DNA of 64,000 nucleotides. Origin: Portulaca oleracea. Its lineage: Eukaryota; Streptophyta; Magnoliopsida; Caryophyllales; Portulacaceae. The stretch covers positions 47,696,513-47,760,512 of the forward strand of contig CM055870.1 in assembly GCA_029582165.1 (NCBI GenBank). Reading direction: 5' to 3'. The notes beneath the pieces are model-generated. The model was not told the origin of the DNA. It was given only the letters and a program-made list of their open reading frames with translations, and did not search any database. Shown here one piece after another: positions 1-10,516 of this stretch (within the stretch, counting starts at the first letter, position 1; each line of letters starts with the position of its first letter). Made by a program: the position numbers and the translations under genes.

Positions 1-571
1 TTAAAATTTTTTGGACCCAAACCCGCCCCGAGACCCGGTGGATCCCAAAAACTTGGACCTAGACCTAGATTCGTCGGGTCCGTGGGTCCACGGGTCCATA
101 GCGGGTCCTGATTGGGTCCAACGCTCTTATGAATTTTTTTTCTAGATTTATCAATTTTTCGGGTTAATTTTATACATACGCAATTGTATAATAACGACCA
201 TTGTATTTAAATAAACAAATTTTCAACATAATAAAAACATCTAGTTCATTGTACAAGGCTATGAGCAAAATTCAACATAAAAACATTACAAAAATCATTC
301 ACACATCAACTATAAGAATGCAACTATACAACTTAAAATGCACCAAAAAAAAATCACGAAGTTTATTTTCGCACCATACAACTCTAAGAATACAAATACA
401 CTAGGGTTTTCATTTAATATATATATAATTTGACGGGTCCATGGGTAGGGTCCACGGGTCCGTGCCTAGACCTGGACCAGCCAAATTTTTATTGGACCCG
501 GACTCGACCTGGACCCAATGGGTCCAAACTTTTTGGACCCTGACCCGCCTAAATGGGGCGGGTCTAGCCAT
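1..571. mobile_element. hAT-like non-autonomous element, right part
   Basis: Both ends of this stretch are rich in GGGTCC/GGACCC motifs around an AT-rich centre. The right end reads GGCGGGTCTAGCCATCCC, which on the other strand starts GGGATGGC, the terminal motif seen in the better-bounded hAT-type MITE at 5844-6502. The left terminus lies outside the window, so no target duplication can be checked. No transposase is visible; the short ORFs here are incidental. Confidence 0.5.
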
Positions 572-595
572 CCCAACACACCACAGACCTCTACT

Positions 596-1724
596 TGTCA
601 AGACTAGACTGTAGTACGAATTTGGGAGGAAACGGAGCAAGGAGTGCATGGACAGAGGCCACCACGGTCTGACCGTGGTGAGCCCCACGGTCCGTGGCAG
701 CTCCTTTTCACGTGCGGCCGACTTGTTTTGCAAATAGAAAAGAAGAGGGGGCAACATTCATTTATTCGTTATTCCTTCCTTCGTTCTTCATCAAGAAAGA
801 GAAGAAAGAAAGTCCCAAATCACATCATACTCCTCTTCTATCCAATCAAGATTCAAGATTGAATCGATTCAAGAGAGGCAAAGATCAAGATTCGAGAAGA
901 ATGTAGCGGTGTTCGCGGAGAAGGTTCCACCCCGGGATCGAAAGACTCAACGGGACGTATTCTTCATAGTTTGTTATTTCTTTTGTTCTCCTTCTCTGTT
1001 TTGAGATTTGATTATGATAATTAATTGGAACTTGTTTCAAGCTTTCTTTTACAATGAGTGATTATATTTCTTGAATTTTAGGGTTTTGCAACCCGAAACA
1101 ATGTAGTTTGATTGAATGTTCTTAGTTTGTGCATGAATTCTTGATTTGAATCAATAGAAGGTTGTGTTTTTCATGTTAATATGTGTTGTTATTCCTGGAA
1201 TGCTTGTGATTTGAGATTAACCTGAGAATTACTGAAAGGACAATTAGAATAATCTGACTACCAACCTTTCTACCTTATTTTATGAAATTTGAGAAAAGAA
1301 TAGCAAACTAGGGAACCTCTTTGATAACCGGATAATCAGAGACCTTCAACTTTGATTAACTTGAAAAGCATACGAAAGTTGTAATTTCGGTTAATGGAAG
1401 TTGTTCTATTAGCATCGAAAGAGCAGTAGAATTCATATGGTTATCGGTTCTTGACTCGTCTTGAATGAATGATTGTGTAAACTAGGTTCTAAGTGTGAAA
1501 CTCGTTGTTAGAAAAACAATTCCCTAGAAGTCTTTCTCCCTTGACTGAACCTTAGATTTGTTTCCTTGTTTGGCAGTTTTATCTAGTTGTTAGACCTTTC
1601 AAAACTAAAACTTGTTAGCTTAGCAATCATATAGAGAGCAAGTTAAATGTGTTGCTAATTGAGTCCCCGTGGGATCGACTTTAACGTGCTACACCGTGCA
1701 CCGTGCGCTTGCGACCTTGTCAAT
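596..1724 (+). mobile_element. Athila/Tat-type LTR-like block (possible solo LTR)
   Basis: The block has the composition of an Athila/Tat LTR. It carries palindromic CCACGG-CCGTGG motifs near 660-697 and a long AT-rich middle. It ends in a GTCCCCGTGGGATCGAC segment followed by CCGTGCGCTTGCG, which resembles the end of the LTR at 14263 read on the minus strand (GTCCCTGTGAGAATGACC then CCGTGCACTTGCGG). It begins TGTCAAGA and ends near TTGTCA, but the flanking five bases do not match, so the limits are estimates. No primer site or gag follows. Confidence 0.45.
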
Positions 1725-1922
1725 AAACCTTAACAAATTAGTCATGTAAATACTCTCACCACATATATCCACAATAAAACATCCCCGAAACAAGTGAAAT
1801 TCGCTTCAAAACAAAGAAAACAAATTTGTCAATCACTTTTTTATTTCTCTTTTTTTTTCCTTTTTTTTCTAGATTTTTCATTTTTTCATCATTTTCGCTT
1901 TCTTTTTTCAAGGCAACACAAA

Positions 1923-2011
<89 letters not shown>

Positions 2012-2044
2012 TACACAAAACAAGTTAAGTTTCCAACTCAACCC
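1725..2044. other. No gene; T-rich tract and microsatellite
   Basis: No coding region is supported here. The stretch holds a T-rich tract (about 1839-1905) and a CA/TA microsatellite. The hydrophobic and threonine-histidine ORFs that cross it are translations of simple repeats. It probably belongs to the decayed retroelement that continues after the MITE at 2055-2660. Confidence 0.6.
1923..2003. repeat. (CA)n-(TA)n compound microsatellite
   Basis: About ten CA units run directly into about thirty TA units, with one TG interruption. The tract lies just left of the MITE that starts at 2055. Confidence 0.95.
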
Positions 2045-2054
2045 ATATCAAGCT

Positions 2055-2432
2055 AGAGGTGAGCGGGACCGGGATGCTGGTAATTTTTGGAGGTCCCGGT
2101 CCCGTTTGTGACCGTGAGCAAAGATTTGCTCCAGCTCCCGGTCCCATCGGGACCGAGAAATCAACCAGGAATTTTTAGTCCCGGTTTCCAAATTTTTTTT
2201 ACCCATTCTTTGATTTATTTCCATTAAAACCAATATAAATTATATAAGTTTTTTCTACTTTCACAAATGTGGGTGCTGATTTGTTTACATACACTTTTCC
2301 CAAATTAAAATTACGCAATATCTAATACATAACTTTTTTATCCGAAAAAAAATACGCTAAGTTTGAAGTAGTAATAAATAAAATAAATCTAAAGAGCAAA
2401 CACAAATTTAAACTAAACAAGTTTATCAAACA

Positions 2433-2494
<62 letters not shown>

Positions 2495-2660
2495 AACCGG
2501 GAATCGAGACCAGGACCAGGAAACGAAGATAAGTCTCACTCTCGGTCCCGTTGTTGACCGGGACTTCATTTTTAGTCCCACTCCCAGTGCTGCTCCCACC
2601 GGGAACGAGATTTTGGGACCGGGACTTGACGGGGATTCCCATAATTTTTGCTCACCGCTA
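2055..2660. mobile_element. Non-autonomous DNA transposon with 10-11 bp target duplication
   Basis: The 11-base sequence ATATCAAGCTA occurs at 2045-2055 and again at 2660-2670, flanking the element. The inner ends are inverted copies: GAGGTGAGCGGGACC on the left and, on the opposite strand, GCGGTGAGCAAAAATT on the right. GC-rich subterminal CGGTCCCGG motifs recur on both sides, with an AT-rich centre that includes a TA microsatellite. The long target duplication suggests a Mutator-type or hAT-related element. There is no transposase. Its insertion site is in older retroelement DNA. Confidence 0.75.
2434..2491. repeat. (TA)n microsatellite inside the MITE
   Basis: About 29 uninterrupted TA units lie within the element at 2055-2660. 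The poly-Tyr/Ile ORF across it is not a gene. Confidence 0.95.
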
Positions 2661-2670
2661 TATCAAGCTA

Positions 2671-3739
2671 CACAAATGGCTAGCAATCTCAAAATTCTCA
2701 ATTCAGAACATCCCAAACAAACCAAATTACACCACTAAGTACCACAATAAACTGAACTACGTACTCTAAACACTCCAAGCAATGACTTAAGGGTAGGGAA
2801 ATATGTAAAGAGGAAGTGAATGGGGGCTAAAAGAAGGGTTAAAAGCAGATATAAACGTAATAAGGGTGGCTATTTGGCTATGTAGCTTATAAATATACGA
2901 ATGAATGTCTCTATCATATTATCAATACACAAAGCAAAAATGCAGTTTTCATGAGATGCTAAGCAAGTGCTAGAGGATACAACTAAGGATGACTCACACA
3001 TGGAAATCGATATTAATAAAGATGATTAGTCTTTTAAGGCTCAAGTGATCTCACGGGTTAATGCGCTCAATTAAACCTAGCTAAAATACGTGTGTATGTG
3101 CTAAATTCACATGAAAATATCATAAAAGGGAAATCAATCATCACTTTCAAAGTGCAATCCTCAAACTCTCTAAGTTTTCACAAACTCTTTTCAAAACTTT
3201 AATTCAAAAAATGGGTTATACAAGATTAAATCAAATTAAAAGAAAACCTATCTAACTTTAATTCATCACCGGAGAGTTTTATTTACTAAACTTAACCTAT
3301 CCTAATCTTTTTTTCTCTCTTTTTGCTTCTTTTTCGATTTTTTTTTTCAATTTTTCTCTAATTTTCCTAGATTTTTTTCTGTTTTTTTTTTCAAACAAAA
3401 ACCAAAGTCATATATACTAAACTAAAATGAAAATCTAGAAAATGAAAATCTAAAAACTCGGAAAAACAAAAAATATACAAAGAAAAACTAAAAGAAATCA
3501 AAACTAAAAATTAAACTAAACCCTAAAAGGCAACTTAACTAGAAATAAAAAAAATAAAAGACTAAAAGAAAAGAAATCAAAATTAAACTAAATATACACA
3601 AAGATAATGACTGAAATTTTTTTCAGATTTGATTAACCCCCCCCCCCTCCCCCCTATGCTTGGACAAAGTATTGTCCTAAATGCATAAATATGTTAGAAA
3701 CTAGCAAGAAAGGGGCACAAATGGGTCACTGGGGTGGAG
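2671..3739 (-). other. Non-coding retroelement-like stretch with pyrimidine tracts
   Basis: No gene is supported. The stretch contains T-rich runs at 3300-3390, an A-rich run at 3420-3600 and a C-rich run at 3637-3654. The same order of T-rich then A-rich tracts occurs at 7360-7760, beside the Athila-like pol. I read it as the 3' untranslated part of the minus-strand Athila-like element whose ORF remnant lies just to the right. Confidence 0.4.
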
Positions 3740-4425
3740 GAGGTGGAGGCTATGATAGTTTAGTTGCCAATCACGCATAACTTGCATCATTTCCAATATA
3801 CGCACGTGATCGGCGACTTGGGCGACATTACCTTAGTCAATGAGATCCAACCTCTCAAAAATCCGAGTTTGGTGGTGAAGATTTGGTCCAAATTGGACCA
3901 AAAATAGGCAAACTCAGTTTCACAATATTCTCAAAGAGAGGTATGGTCTGCACGAAGAGAGCTAAAACTCTCTTGGGCATTGAAGGCGGTACCACCTTCA
4001 TCATCATAGCCACCAAATCTACCCTCTTGGGCGGCTAGTGGAAGAACGAGGTTAGGCATTGTCCCTCTTTGTGAATGAAGTAAGCGTAGCAAGGTGTAGG
4101 GCAAAAAGTGCAGCGGGGTTCATATTAGTATTTGCATAGTACATTCCCCACAACACATAAAATTCAGCTAAGGCCGCTACATTCATGTTATCGCCACGGC
4201 CAAACATACCATAGGCTAAAACTCTTTGTGTATACTAGAACATGGGATTGCGGATATGCATGCATTTCGACCTACTCGGGTCATAGTCTGTCCTAGTGGT
4301 GATGTACTCCCAAATTACATTGGGGCTCCATATGTCGACGGGTGGCATATCTCTCAACAAGAGGTCAGCAACAACAGGCAATCGAAAATCTCGACAAAAA
4401 CCCTAAGGGTAAGGCTATTGATAAA
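3740..4425 (-). pseudogene. Athila-type accessory ORF remnant (C-terminal part)
   Basis: On the minus strand a frame reads through DMPPVDIWSPNVIWEYITT, then an in-frame stop, then FGRGDNMNVAALAEFYVLWG, ending at a stop at 4052-4054. A second frame continues leftwards with NLVLPLAAQEGRFGG. The order and wording fit the long accessory ORF found in Athila-type Ty3/gypsy elements and annotated as a putative plant transposon protein. It probably continues the remnant whose N-terminal part is at 6503-6917, split by the insertions at about 4.6-6.5 kb. Its function is unknown. It cannot be expressed as one protein because of the stop and the frameshift. The family call rests on recognition of these motifs, not on a search. 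Confidence 0.55.
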
Positions 4426-4593
4426 TCGGATTGTTACGAGTTTTTAGCCTTCTTTTATAGGATAATTTTTTCCTTTCAAGCTCTTTTTCCCTAACTTTTA
4501 AGTTAGAATCACTTACTTCCTTCATTTATAACTAAAGTGTGTGAATTACCTTGTATTTACGTGTTCTAGCCCCATATAACGAAGGATCGGCAC
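4426..4593. other. Short unassigned AT-rich spacer
   Basis: There is nothing codable here. It may be the remainder of the accessory ORF before the LTR-like block. Confidence 0.4.
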
Positions 4594-5843
4594 TTTCATG
4601 ATGATAATGAAGAGGGCAAGGAGCAATGGAAGGTGGAAGAATGAAGAATGAAGAAATCAAGATAAGGCAAGCTAACACAAACCCTACCACAAGCTATGCT
4701 GAAGAAAAGAGGAAAAAAGGGGGTGACACTGGTTGTGCCAGCACTTGCACATGTTATACAAGAGGATTGGAATTCCAAGAAAAACCATGGGGTTGCACGA
4801 CCTATGGCACAGGTAGTGCTCAAGTCAATACGGGAAATGCCAAGGTTAGCACGGGTTGTGCTGCTATTTGGAAATCAATTTTGCTGAATTTTTATGTCAG
4901 CACATGCTGTGCTAAAGTTAGCACTGCCTGTGCTCAATGGCAGTGTCAATTTTTCTGCATTTTAATTCCTAATTCTAGGGTTTCTTATTATTCTATCTTT
5001 TCATCTAGGTTTTTATGTATGGTTTCTCATTGAACTTACAATACTCCTCCAGTCCTCCATTGTTAATTGCTCAAGATTTCAAGTTTGTTGATTGCAATCG
5101 AATTCAAATTCAAGGTTTTATCATTCTTCCCTTTACTTTCTCTTGTGTTTATTAACTCTTCTTCTTTTAGGGTTTGTATTTATCAATTTGTTGTCAATTA
5201 CTGTGAAGATGTGTTACTAAATCCCAAACTTAAGTTAGGAATTTGCCTCTAATGTGTTAGTTTAATTGTGATTAGTGCTTTATTTACAACTTTCACAATA
5301 GTATGATGCATTTCCATCTTGTTGCCACTTGACTGAATTGATGTGAGATTTAAGAGAATCCCATCCTTATGTTTATTGAAAATTAAGTAGACTTCGACAG
5401 AAGAGGCTTAATTCTAGTGTGATTGATGAATTTTACAATATGGGTATGACTGTATGAGAGTATTTTAGGTTGTAATTAGGGGAGACATCGATGAAATTAT
5501 AATTCATTGTCTTGATTTTGTGAGAACAACACTTGATTCAATTGAATTGGCTTAGTGACCTTCAAGAGAAGGCTTAGGTGGTCCAAATTGTTCCGATTCC
5601 CTAGTCCATCGACATTGTGATTAGTAAAGAAGCATTAGTTGAATTTTCGAACATGTTATCTGGTAGATTCCTACCTAAGGTTTTATTTCTTACTCTGCTT
5701 TCTCTTCATGTTTCTAATATTGTCATTTGCGAACAATTTTCAAATTGTTTCCTTTCTTAAAATAAGAGGACATTGACCTTAGACTATTACGACACCTAAC
5801 TCCCTGAGATCGACAACCGTACTCTCCCTAGTAGTACAACAGC
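4594..5843 (+). mobile_element. Athila/Tat-type LTR-like block
   Basis: It starts near TGATGATAATGAAGAGGGC. It carries repeated palindrome-like motifs (GTGCCAGCAC, AGCACGGGTTGTGC) at 4735-4940, then an AGGGTTT leader and a long AT-rich body. It ends in CCCTGAGATCGACAACCG, the motif that precedes LTR ends in Athila/Tat elements. No target duplication was found, and its right edge coincides with the target site of the MITE at 5844. Divergence from the LTR-like blocks at 596-1724 and 14263-15850 shows that it belongs to a different element. No promoter can be assigned with confidence. Confidence 0.45.
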
Positions 5844-6502
5844 TAGGGATGGCCAATGGACGGGGAATCCTCCAAATCGATTGGGCCCCGCCCCGCTCTG
5901 GTGAAAATTCCTCGCCCTCAATGGGAACGGGGATGGGTTTGAGGAAGACTTTTAAATCCCCGTGCGGGGATAGGGCGGGTACGAGGACAAATTTTTCCCT
6001 GACCCCGTCTCTGCTTCCCCCTTTGGGCGAAATTCCCCATACCCATCCTCGCATCCCAGTCCCTGCCTAGTTCAAAATTATATAGTTATCCAAAATGTTA
6101 ATTACATCATTATGAACGTATTCTTGGAATGTTGATTTGGACCATGCTATTATTGAACTTTTATTGTATTGTTGTACCTTTTTTCTTATTATTGTGCTTG
6201 AGAACTTTTGTTGAAGTTTGGTTATGTTCATCGTCACGTTAATTAGATTGTATTTTTTTTAATGGGCAAGAGTATATTGAAAATATGTTGATTTTCATCG
6301 AAAAAATAGGTTTACATTATAGGAATAACCGTAAAAGCACGTTGAAAAAAAAAGGGATTGCAATCATTTAAACCCCAGGTGGATACCTGTTGGAGGCGGG
6401 GAACCCACAGAGATGGGGATGGGGCCGATTTCCCCGCCCGCAGCGGGGATGGGGGCGCGGGGAATATATTCCCCGTCCTCGACTCGCCCGTTTCCATCCC
6501 TA
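5844..6502. mobile_element. hAT-type MITE, 659 bp, with 8-bp target duplication
   Basis: The element starts TAGGGATGG at 5844 and ends CCATCCCTA at 6502, a perfect 9-bp terminal inverted repeat. It is flanked by ACAACAGC (5836-5843) and ACAACAAC (6503-6510), an 8-bp target duplication with one mismatch, as made by hAT transposases. GC-rich CCCCGCCC/GGGCGGGG stretches lie just inside both ends. The overlapping proline-rich ORFs are products of that composition. It encodes no transposase and must have been mobilised in trans. Confidence 0.88.
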
Positions 6503-6917
6503 ACAACAACTATATGATTCCTCTTCGAGCTGGAATTGGATTAAACCATCCGTATTCTTTAAGTTTACCTGAACGTGCTAAGCACCTCGAGGATGAGGTT
6601 CCTATAGGTGGGTTTCCGCATCCTAGCAAAGTCTAACATTCCCTACTTATTTAAAAGTCATTCTACATTGTCAAGCATGCCAGTAGTTTGTAGAAAAGGC
6701 TCATGCATGTAGCGGGTGGAGACTATGTTACATTGAGACAAAGCTAAGCAACAATCGGAATGAGGTCCTTCTAAATTAAAGGGATTATTGCCTCGTGTCG
6801 ATGTTTGAAGCGAAGAAGCACCTGTCATTCCCTTGCCTTATCGCCGCTCCCTTCCTTTTCTTAGAAGCTTGCTCCTACTACCCTCACGATGTCCTCACCA
6901 TCTTTTTACACTTGGAG
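6503..6917 (-). pseudogene. Athila-type accessory ORF remnant (N-terminal part)
   Basis: A minus-strand ATG at 6915-6917 opens MVRTS followed by a stop. The frame then resumes with segments such as RYMHEPFLQTTGMLDNVE and ARMRKPTYRNLILEVLST, separated by further stops. This pattern (initial residues of a predicted start, then a conserved FL-TTGMLDNV block and PTYRNL-LEVL block) resembles the N-terminal part of the accessory ORF of Athila elements. The preceding minus-strand leader (6918-7100) is a pyrimidine-rich 5' UTR-like stretch, which supports the start. The remnant is cut at its C-terminal side by the MITE target site. It is non-functional because of several stops. Confidence 0.5.
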
Positions 6918-7740
6918 TGAAGAGAAAGAGAAAGCTTGAAGAAGGTTAAAAATGAAGGTTTTGGTTATGGAGGATGAGAGGAGAGAGATAAAGTTGAAAG
7001 GAAATGAGTTGAAAGTGTTGTGATCTGAAAAAGGAAGAAGAAAGGTGAAGAATGAAAGAAAATGGAGGAATTCGGTGAAGAATTGAGGAAGAAGAAGTAG
7101 TAATGGATGTTATGGAGGAATGGGGCACGACTGCTCGAGGAAGAACAAGGAGAGTCGTCGTGCGCTCGTTTGAAAGGAAAGAAAAGAAAAGAACGGGCCT
7201 CAAAACGGACAAAATACCCGTATTATCAGAAGTCTGGGCTCAACACGGTCCGTGTTGAGCCTTGCAAAGCTTACATGCTCTTTGGAAGTCAGGATGAATC
7301 GTGCCAAGGCTAGCACGATCCGTGTTGGCCCTTTGTTGGTACAATTGGCGCGGATTTGACCCCCCTTGTGTCCCCCTTTTCTTATTTCTCCCTCAATTGG
7401 ATTTTCAGCTTTTCTTCCCTTTTTTTTTGAATTTTTCTTTCTTCTTTCTTCTCCCTTTTATTTCATTTCCTATCCCTTTTTTCTCATCATTTTTTCAACT
7501 CTCTTTTTTTCAACTTATTTAAAAAAAATTCTTTTTTTCTTTTCACACCTTTTTCACTCTCTTTTTTTTTCTTTACTTTTTTTTCCTCTGTCACTCCCTT
7601 TTTTCAAATTTTCATATTCTTTTTTCATATTTCATTTTATTTTTTTAAACCTAATACCTCAAAAATACAAAGAAAAATAAAAGAAAAATCATAGAAAATC
7701 AAAATACATAGGATAAAAAAAAGGAAAAATTCAACAAAAT
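6918..7740 (-). other. Retroelement non-coding region: palindromes and pyrimidine tract
   Basis: On the minus strand this is the spacer between the integrase end and the accessory ORF of the Athila-like element. It contains a near-palindrome CAACACGGTCCGTGTTG at about 7239-7255 and a related AGCACGATCCGTGTTGG at about 7309-7325. A tract of almost only C and T (7360-7640) becomes A-rich. The Phe/Leu/Ser ORFs across the tract are low-complexity artefacts. Confidence 0.5.
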
Positions 7741-7918
7741 CCTAAACATAAAATTAAAGCCTTAAAAACTTGGGTTGTCTCCTAAGAGTGCTTATTTAAC
7801 ATCCTAAGCTTGACAAAGTACCTTTCAAACCACACCGGGAGTGGTTAAAGTGAGGATATTCCCTTGATTGATTGGTTGATCCACACGATAGAGCTTAAGC
7901 TTTTGCCCATTGACCTTG

Positions 7919-8804
7919 TGTTGAAGACAGGGTCAAGGTCCTTCACCGCGCATCCGCGAAGGACCTTAGGTTTTGATGAAATCCAAAATTCAGAAAAGGG
8001 AAGCTGCCTTATATTTTATAATCTGGTTATATATTCTAAGTATATAATATATATTCTGATTGTGTGATTTATTTGCAGATATAAATCATAAGGAAGACAT
8101 AAGGAAACAAATCAACAAGAAAAATGGAAGGAAGAGAAGATTGGGAAATCTCCAACAATAAGGAAAGAAAATCAGCAGCAAAGAATGAAGGTGAAGCAGT
8201 GAGCAAACAAGGAAATAATCTTGTTTGCAATGGCTACCATCCTAAACATCCATCAAGCCTCTAATATAAATAAGAGACTTGAAGATTGAAGACTTAGGCG
8301 ATTCCACGGAAGTAATCGCGGTGTAAGGAATCCGGAGGGATTTCTGAATGTGTAGCCACTGGTTCGGTGGTGAAGGTAGCCAGTAAAGGACCTCTAGTGA
8401 AGGTATATCCAAGGACCTTGGTGAGCATTCGTTGTGTCCACATGTGGTGGTGGGATGATGTGTAGCATAGCCTTGACGGACTAAGGTTGTGTGAGTGTGT
8501 GCTTCAATGTAATCCATCATGTTCCAAATCACTGCTAGGGTTTTTCCTACGACGATCCTTATCTGTAGCTGTCTCAAAGACCTTCGGGCTTAGTCAGTGA
8601 ATCTATCAGTGACTACCTTTGGGTTGTTACTTCTTGTTTTTATCCCTAAGTGTAACTTGGTCTTTGATTGATATAAATATAATGAGGTATTTCAGTTACA
8701 GTGTGTTTTGATCCTTGGTTTCAAACCAAGGAAGTTTGTTATAACATCCTTACCTAATATATAGATCTTAATTGTGAGATTTATCCCCCTCAAGGGCCCC
8801 AACA
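7919..8804 (+). mobile_element. Solo LTR, probably Ty1/copia type, 886 bp
   Basis: It starts TGTTGAAG and ends CCCCAACA, giving TGTTG/CAACA inverted ends. It is flanked by CCTTG (7914-7918) and CCTTA (8805-8809), a 5-bp target duplication with one mismatch. The host sequence on either side joins into the integrase C-terminal region of the Athila-like element, so this is an insertion. A TATA-like sequence lies at about 8259-8270 and an AAGGTCCTTC/GAAGGACCTT hairpin at about 7936-7970. There is no internal region, as expected after LTR-LTR recombination. The copia assignment is inferred from LTR form only. Confidence 0.75.
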
Positions 8805-9869
8805 CCTTAAATGCTCTAGTAATTTCATTTCAAATCTCAACCGCACCATGAGGGAAACTCTCAAAACCCGAAATGGCTCCGACCATCGGGATTTCAGCTT
8901 GCGAAAGAGTTTTAACCTTGAGTTGAACAAGAGTACCATATCACTCTCTTCAAACCTCTTCTTCAAGATGTGCTTATCATGCCAATTCTTTGTTCTTTCC
9001 TTGTAAATCTGGAACTTACATAAGCCTCCATTATCAATTCATCTAGCTCTTAGAGTTGCAACATTCTGTTTTCTCCCGCCAACTTGTGATCAAAATTGAG
9101 AGTTTGGATGGCCCAATAAGCTTCATGCTCCATCTCAACTGGCAAATGACATGATTCCCAAAAACTAACTAGTATGGAGTAGTGCCCAAAGAAGCCTTGC
9201 ATGCGATCTAGTAAGCCCATAATGCATCAACGAGCTTGATTGACCAATCCTTCTTCAATCTACTAACAGTTTTCTCCAATATACTCTTTACATTCTAATT
9301 GGAAAGTTCAACTTGGCCACTAGTTTGGGGGGTGATAAGGTGTAGCAACCTTGTGAGTGACCCCATCATTAGCCAAGAAAGCATCAAGTGGCTTGTTACA
9401 AAAGTGAGTACCATTATACTCAATAAAGTCCTAGAAGTTCCAAATCTTGTAAAGATATTTTTCTTGAGGAACTTAATCGCCACCTTGAAATCATTGGTAG
9501 GGGTGGCAATGGCTTCCACCCACTTCGAAACATAATCCACTACAACCAAGATGTAGAGGTTGTTGTCAGAGGAGCAAAAGGGACCTATGAAGTCAATCCC
9601 CCAAACATCAAATAACTCCACCTCTGGAATACCCTTTTGAGGCATTTCATTTCTCTTGGAATTGTTTCTCGTCCTTTGGCACTTGTTACATGGAAGCACA
9701 TAAGTCCTTTCATCTTTTGAAAGGGTAGGCCAATAAAAGTCCGCTTCGAGTACCTTGGTTGTAGTCTTGTAGGTACTAAAGTGCTCACCACAAGTAGTTG
9801 AGTGGCAATGATGAAGCACACATTAGACCTCTTCTTCCGGTAAACATCTCCTATAAACCCCGTCACCAC
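8805..9869 (-). pseudogene. Retroelement integrase (Athila-like), broken
   Basis: This would join retroelement cDNA to chromosomal DNA in the nucleus. The minus-strand reading shows the zinc-binding part (a His-rich start, FYWP, then CNKCQR) at about 9819-9660. The catalytic core follows with WGIDFIGPF, carrying the first Asp, and VVVDYVSKWVEAIA. After that the frame shifts near the second catalytic Asp, so the core is not continuous. From 9295 to 8805 the C-terminal part can still be followed in pieces (VKSILEKTVSRLKKDW, then HGAVEI) with many stops. It follows the RNase H directly, as in a Ty3/gypsy polyprotein. The last part resumes at 7918 beyond the solo LTR. It is dead. Confidence 0.85.
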
Positions 9870-9936
9870 AAAGCTTGTAAAGGAGGGGCTCCTCTTAAAG
9901 ATATCTCTTCACATCGAAGAAGAATCTCTTTCTTTG

Positions 9937-10491
9937 TTAGTATGTCATCGATCTCGGGGAGGCAAGACACCAGTCACCACACACAAGATCATTCACGAAA
10001 TCTGCATACCACGGAGTTGCTTGATGGGAAAGAGCGAAGTGTTTCTCATGTGGTAAGGAATCATCAATCGGAAGTGCTTCAAGTTGTAATCTTGAAAGGT
10101 GATTCGCCACGACATTTTGCAATTCGAGCTTGTCACGAATCTCGATATCAAACTCTTGTAGCAAAAGGACCCATCTATTGAGACGGGGCTTTGAATCCGC
10201 CTTTGTCATGAGATATCTTATGGCGACATGATCCGTGTACACTATCACCTTCGAGTTGATTAGATATGAGCGAAACTTGTCTAAGGCAAAGACTACCGCT
10301 AAAAATTCCTTCTCGGTGGTAGCGTAGTTGGCTTGGGCCCCATCCAATGTTCTGCTAGCATAGTAGATAACATAGGGCTTGTTGTCCTTCCTTTGCCCCA
10401 AAACAGCCCCTACCACATAATCACTTACAACGCACATCACTTCGAAAGGCAAGACCCAATCATGTGCTTGAACTATCGGGGCGATGATCAA
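9937..10491 (-). pseudogene. Retroelement RNase H (Athila-like)
   Basis: This is the RNase H domain that degrades the RNA strand of the cDNA hybrid. A 184-residue open stretch carries PFEVMCVVSDYVVGAVLGQR, where the first catalytic Asp of the usual CDAS motif is replaced by VVS. It continues with YASRTLDGAQANYATTEKEF (the Glu-bearing motif), VIVYTDHVAIRYLM (the third acidic site) and VVANHLSRL at the end. A frameshift joins it badly to the RT on its upstream side. The lost catalytic Asp means it would be inactive even if expressed. Confidence 0.88.
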
Positions 10492-10516
10492 ATCCTGCTT
10501 TAGCCTATTAAAGCAC

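Noticed and set aside
1756..2111. ORFs of Tyr/Ile, Thr/His or Phe runs
   Set aside because: They are translations of the CA/TA microsatellite and T-rich tract; no codon structure beyond the repeat.
596..5843. Pairing the LTR-like blocks at 596-1724 and 4594-5843 as one element
   Set aside because: Both point right, but their sequences are not similar enough for an LTR pair and no gag-pol in that direction lies between them.
7301..7680. Phe/Leu/Ser-rich ORFs resembling membrane proteins
   Set aside because: They come from an almost pure C/T tract in retroelement non-coding DNA.
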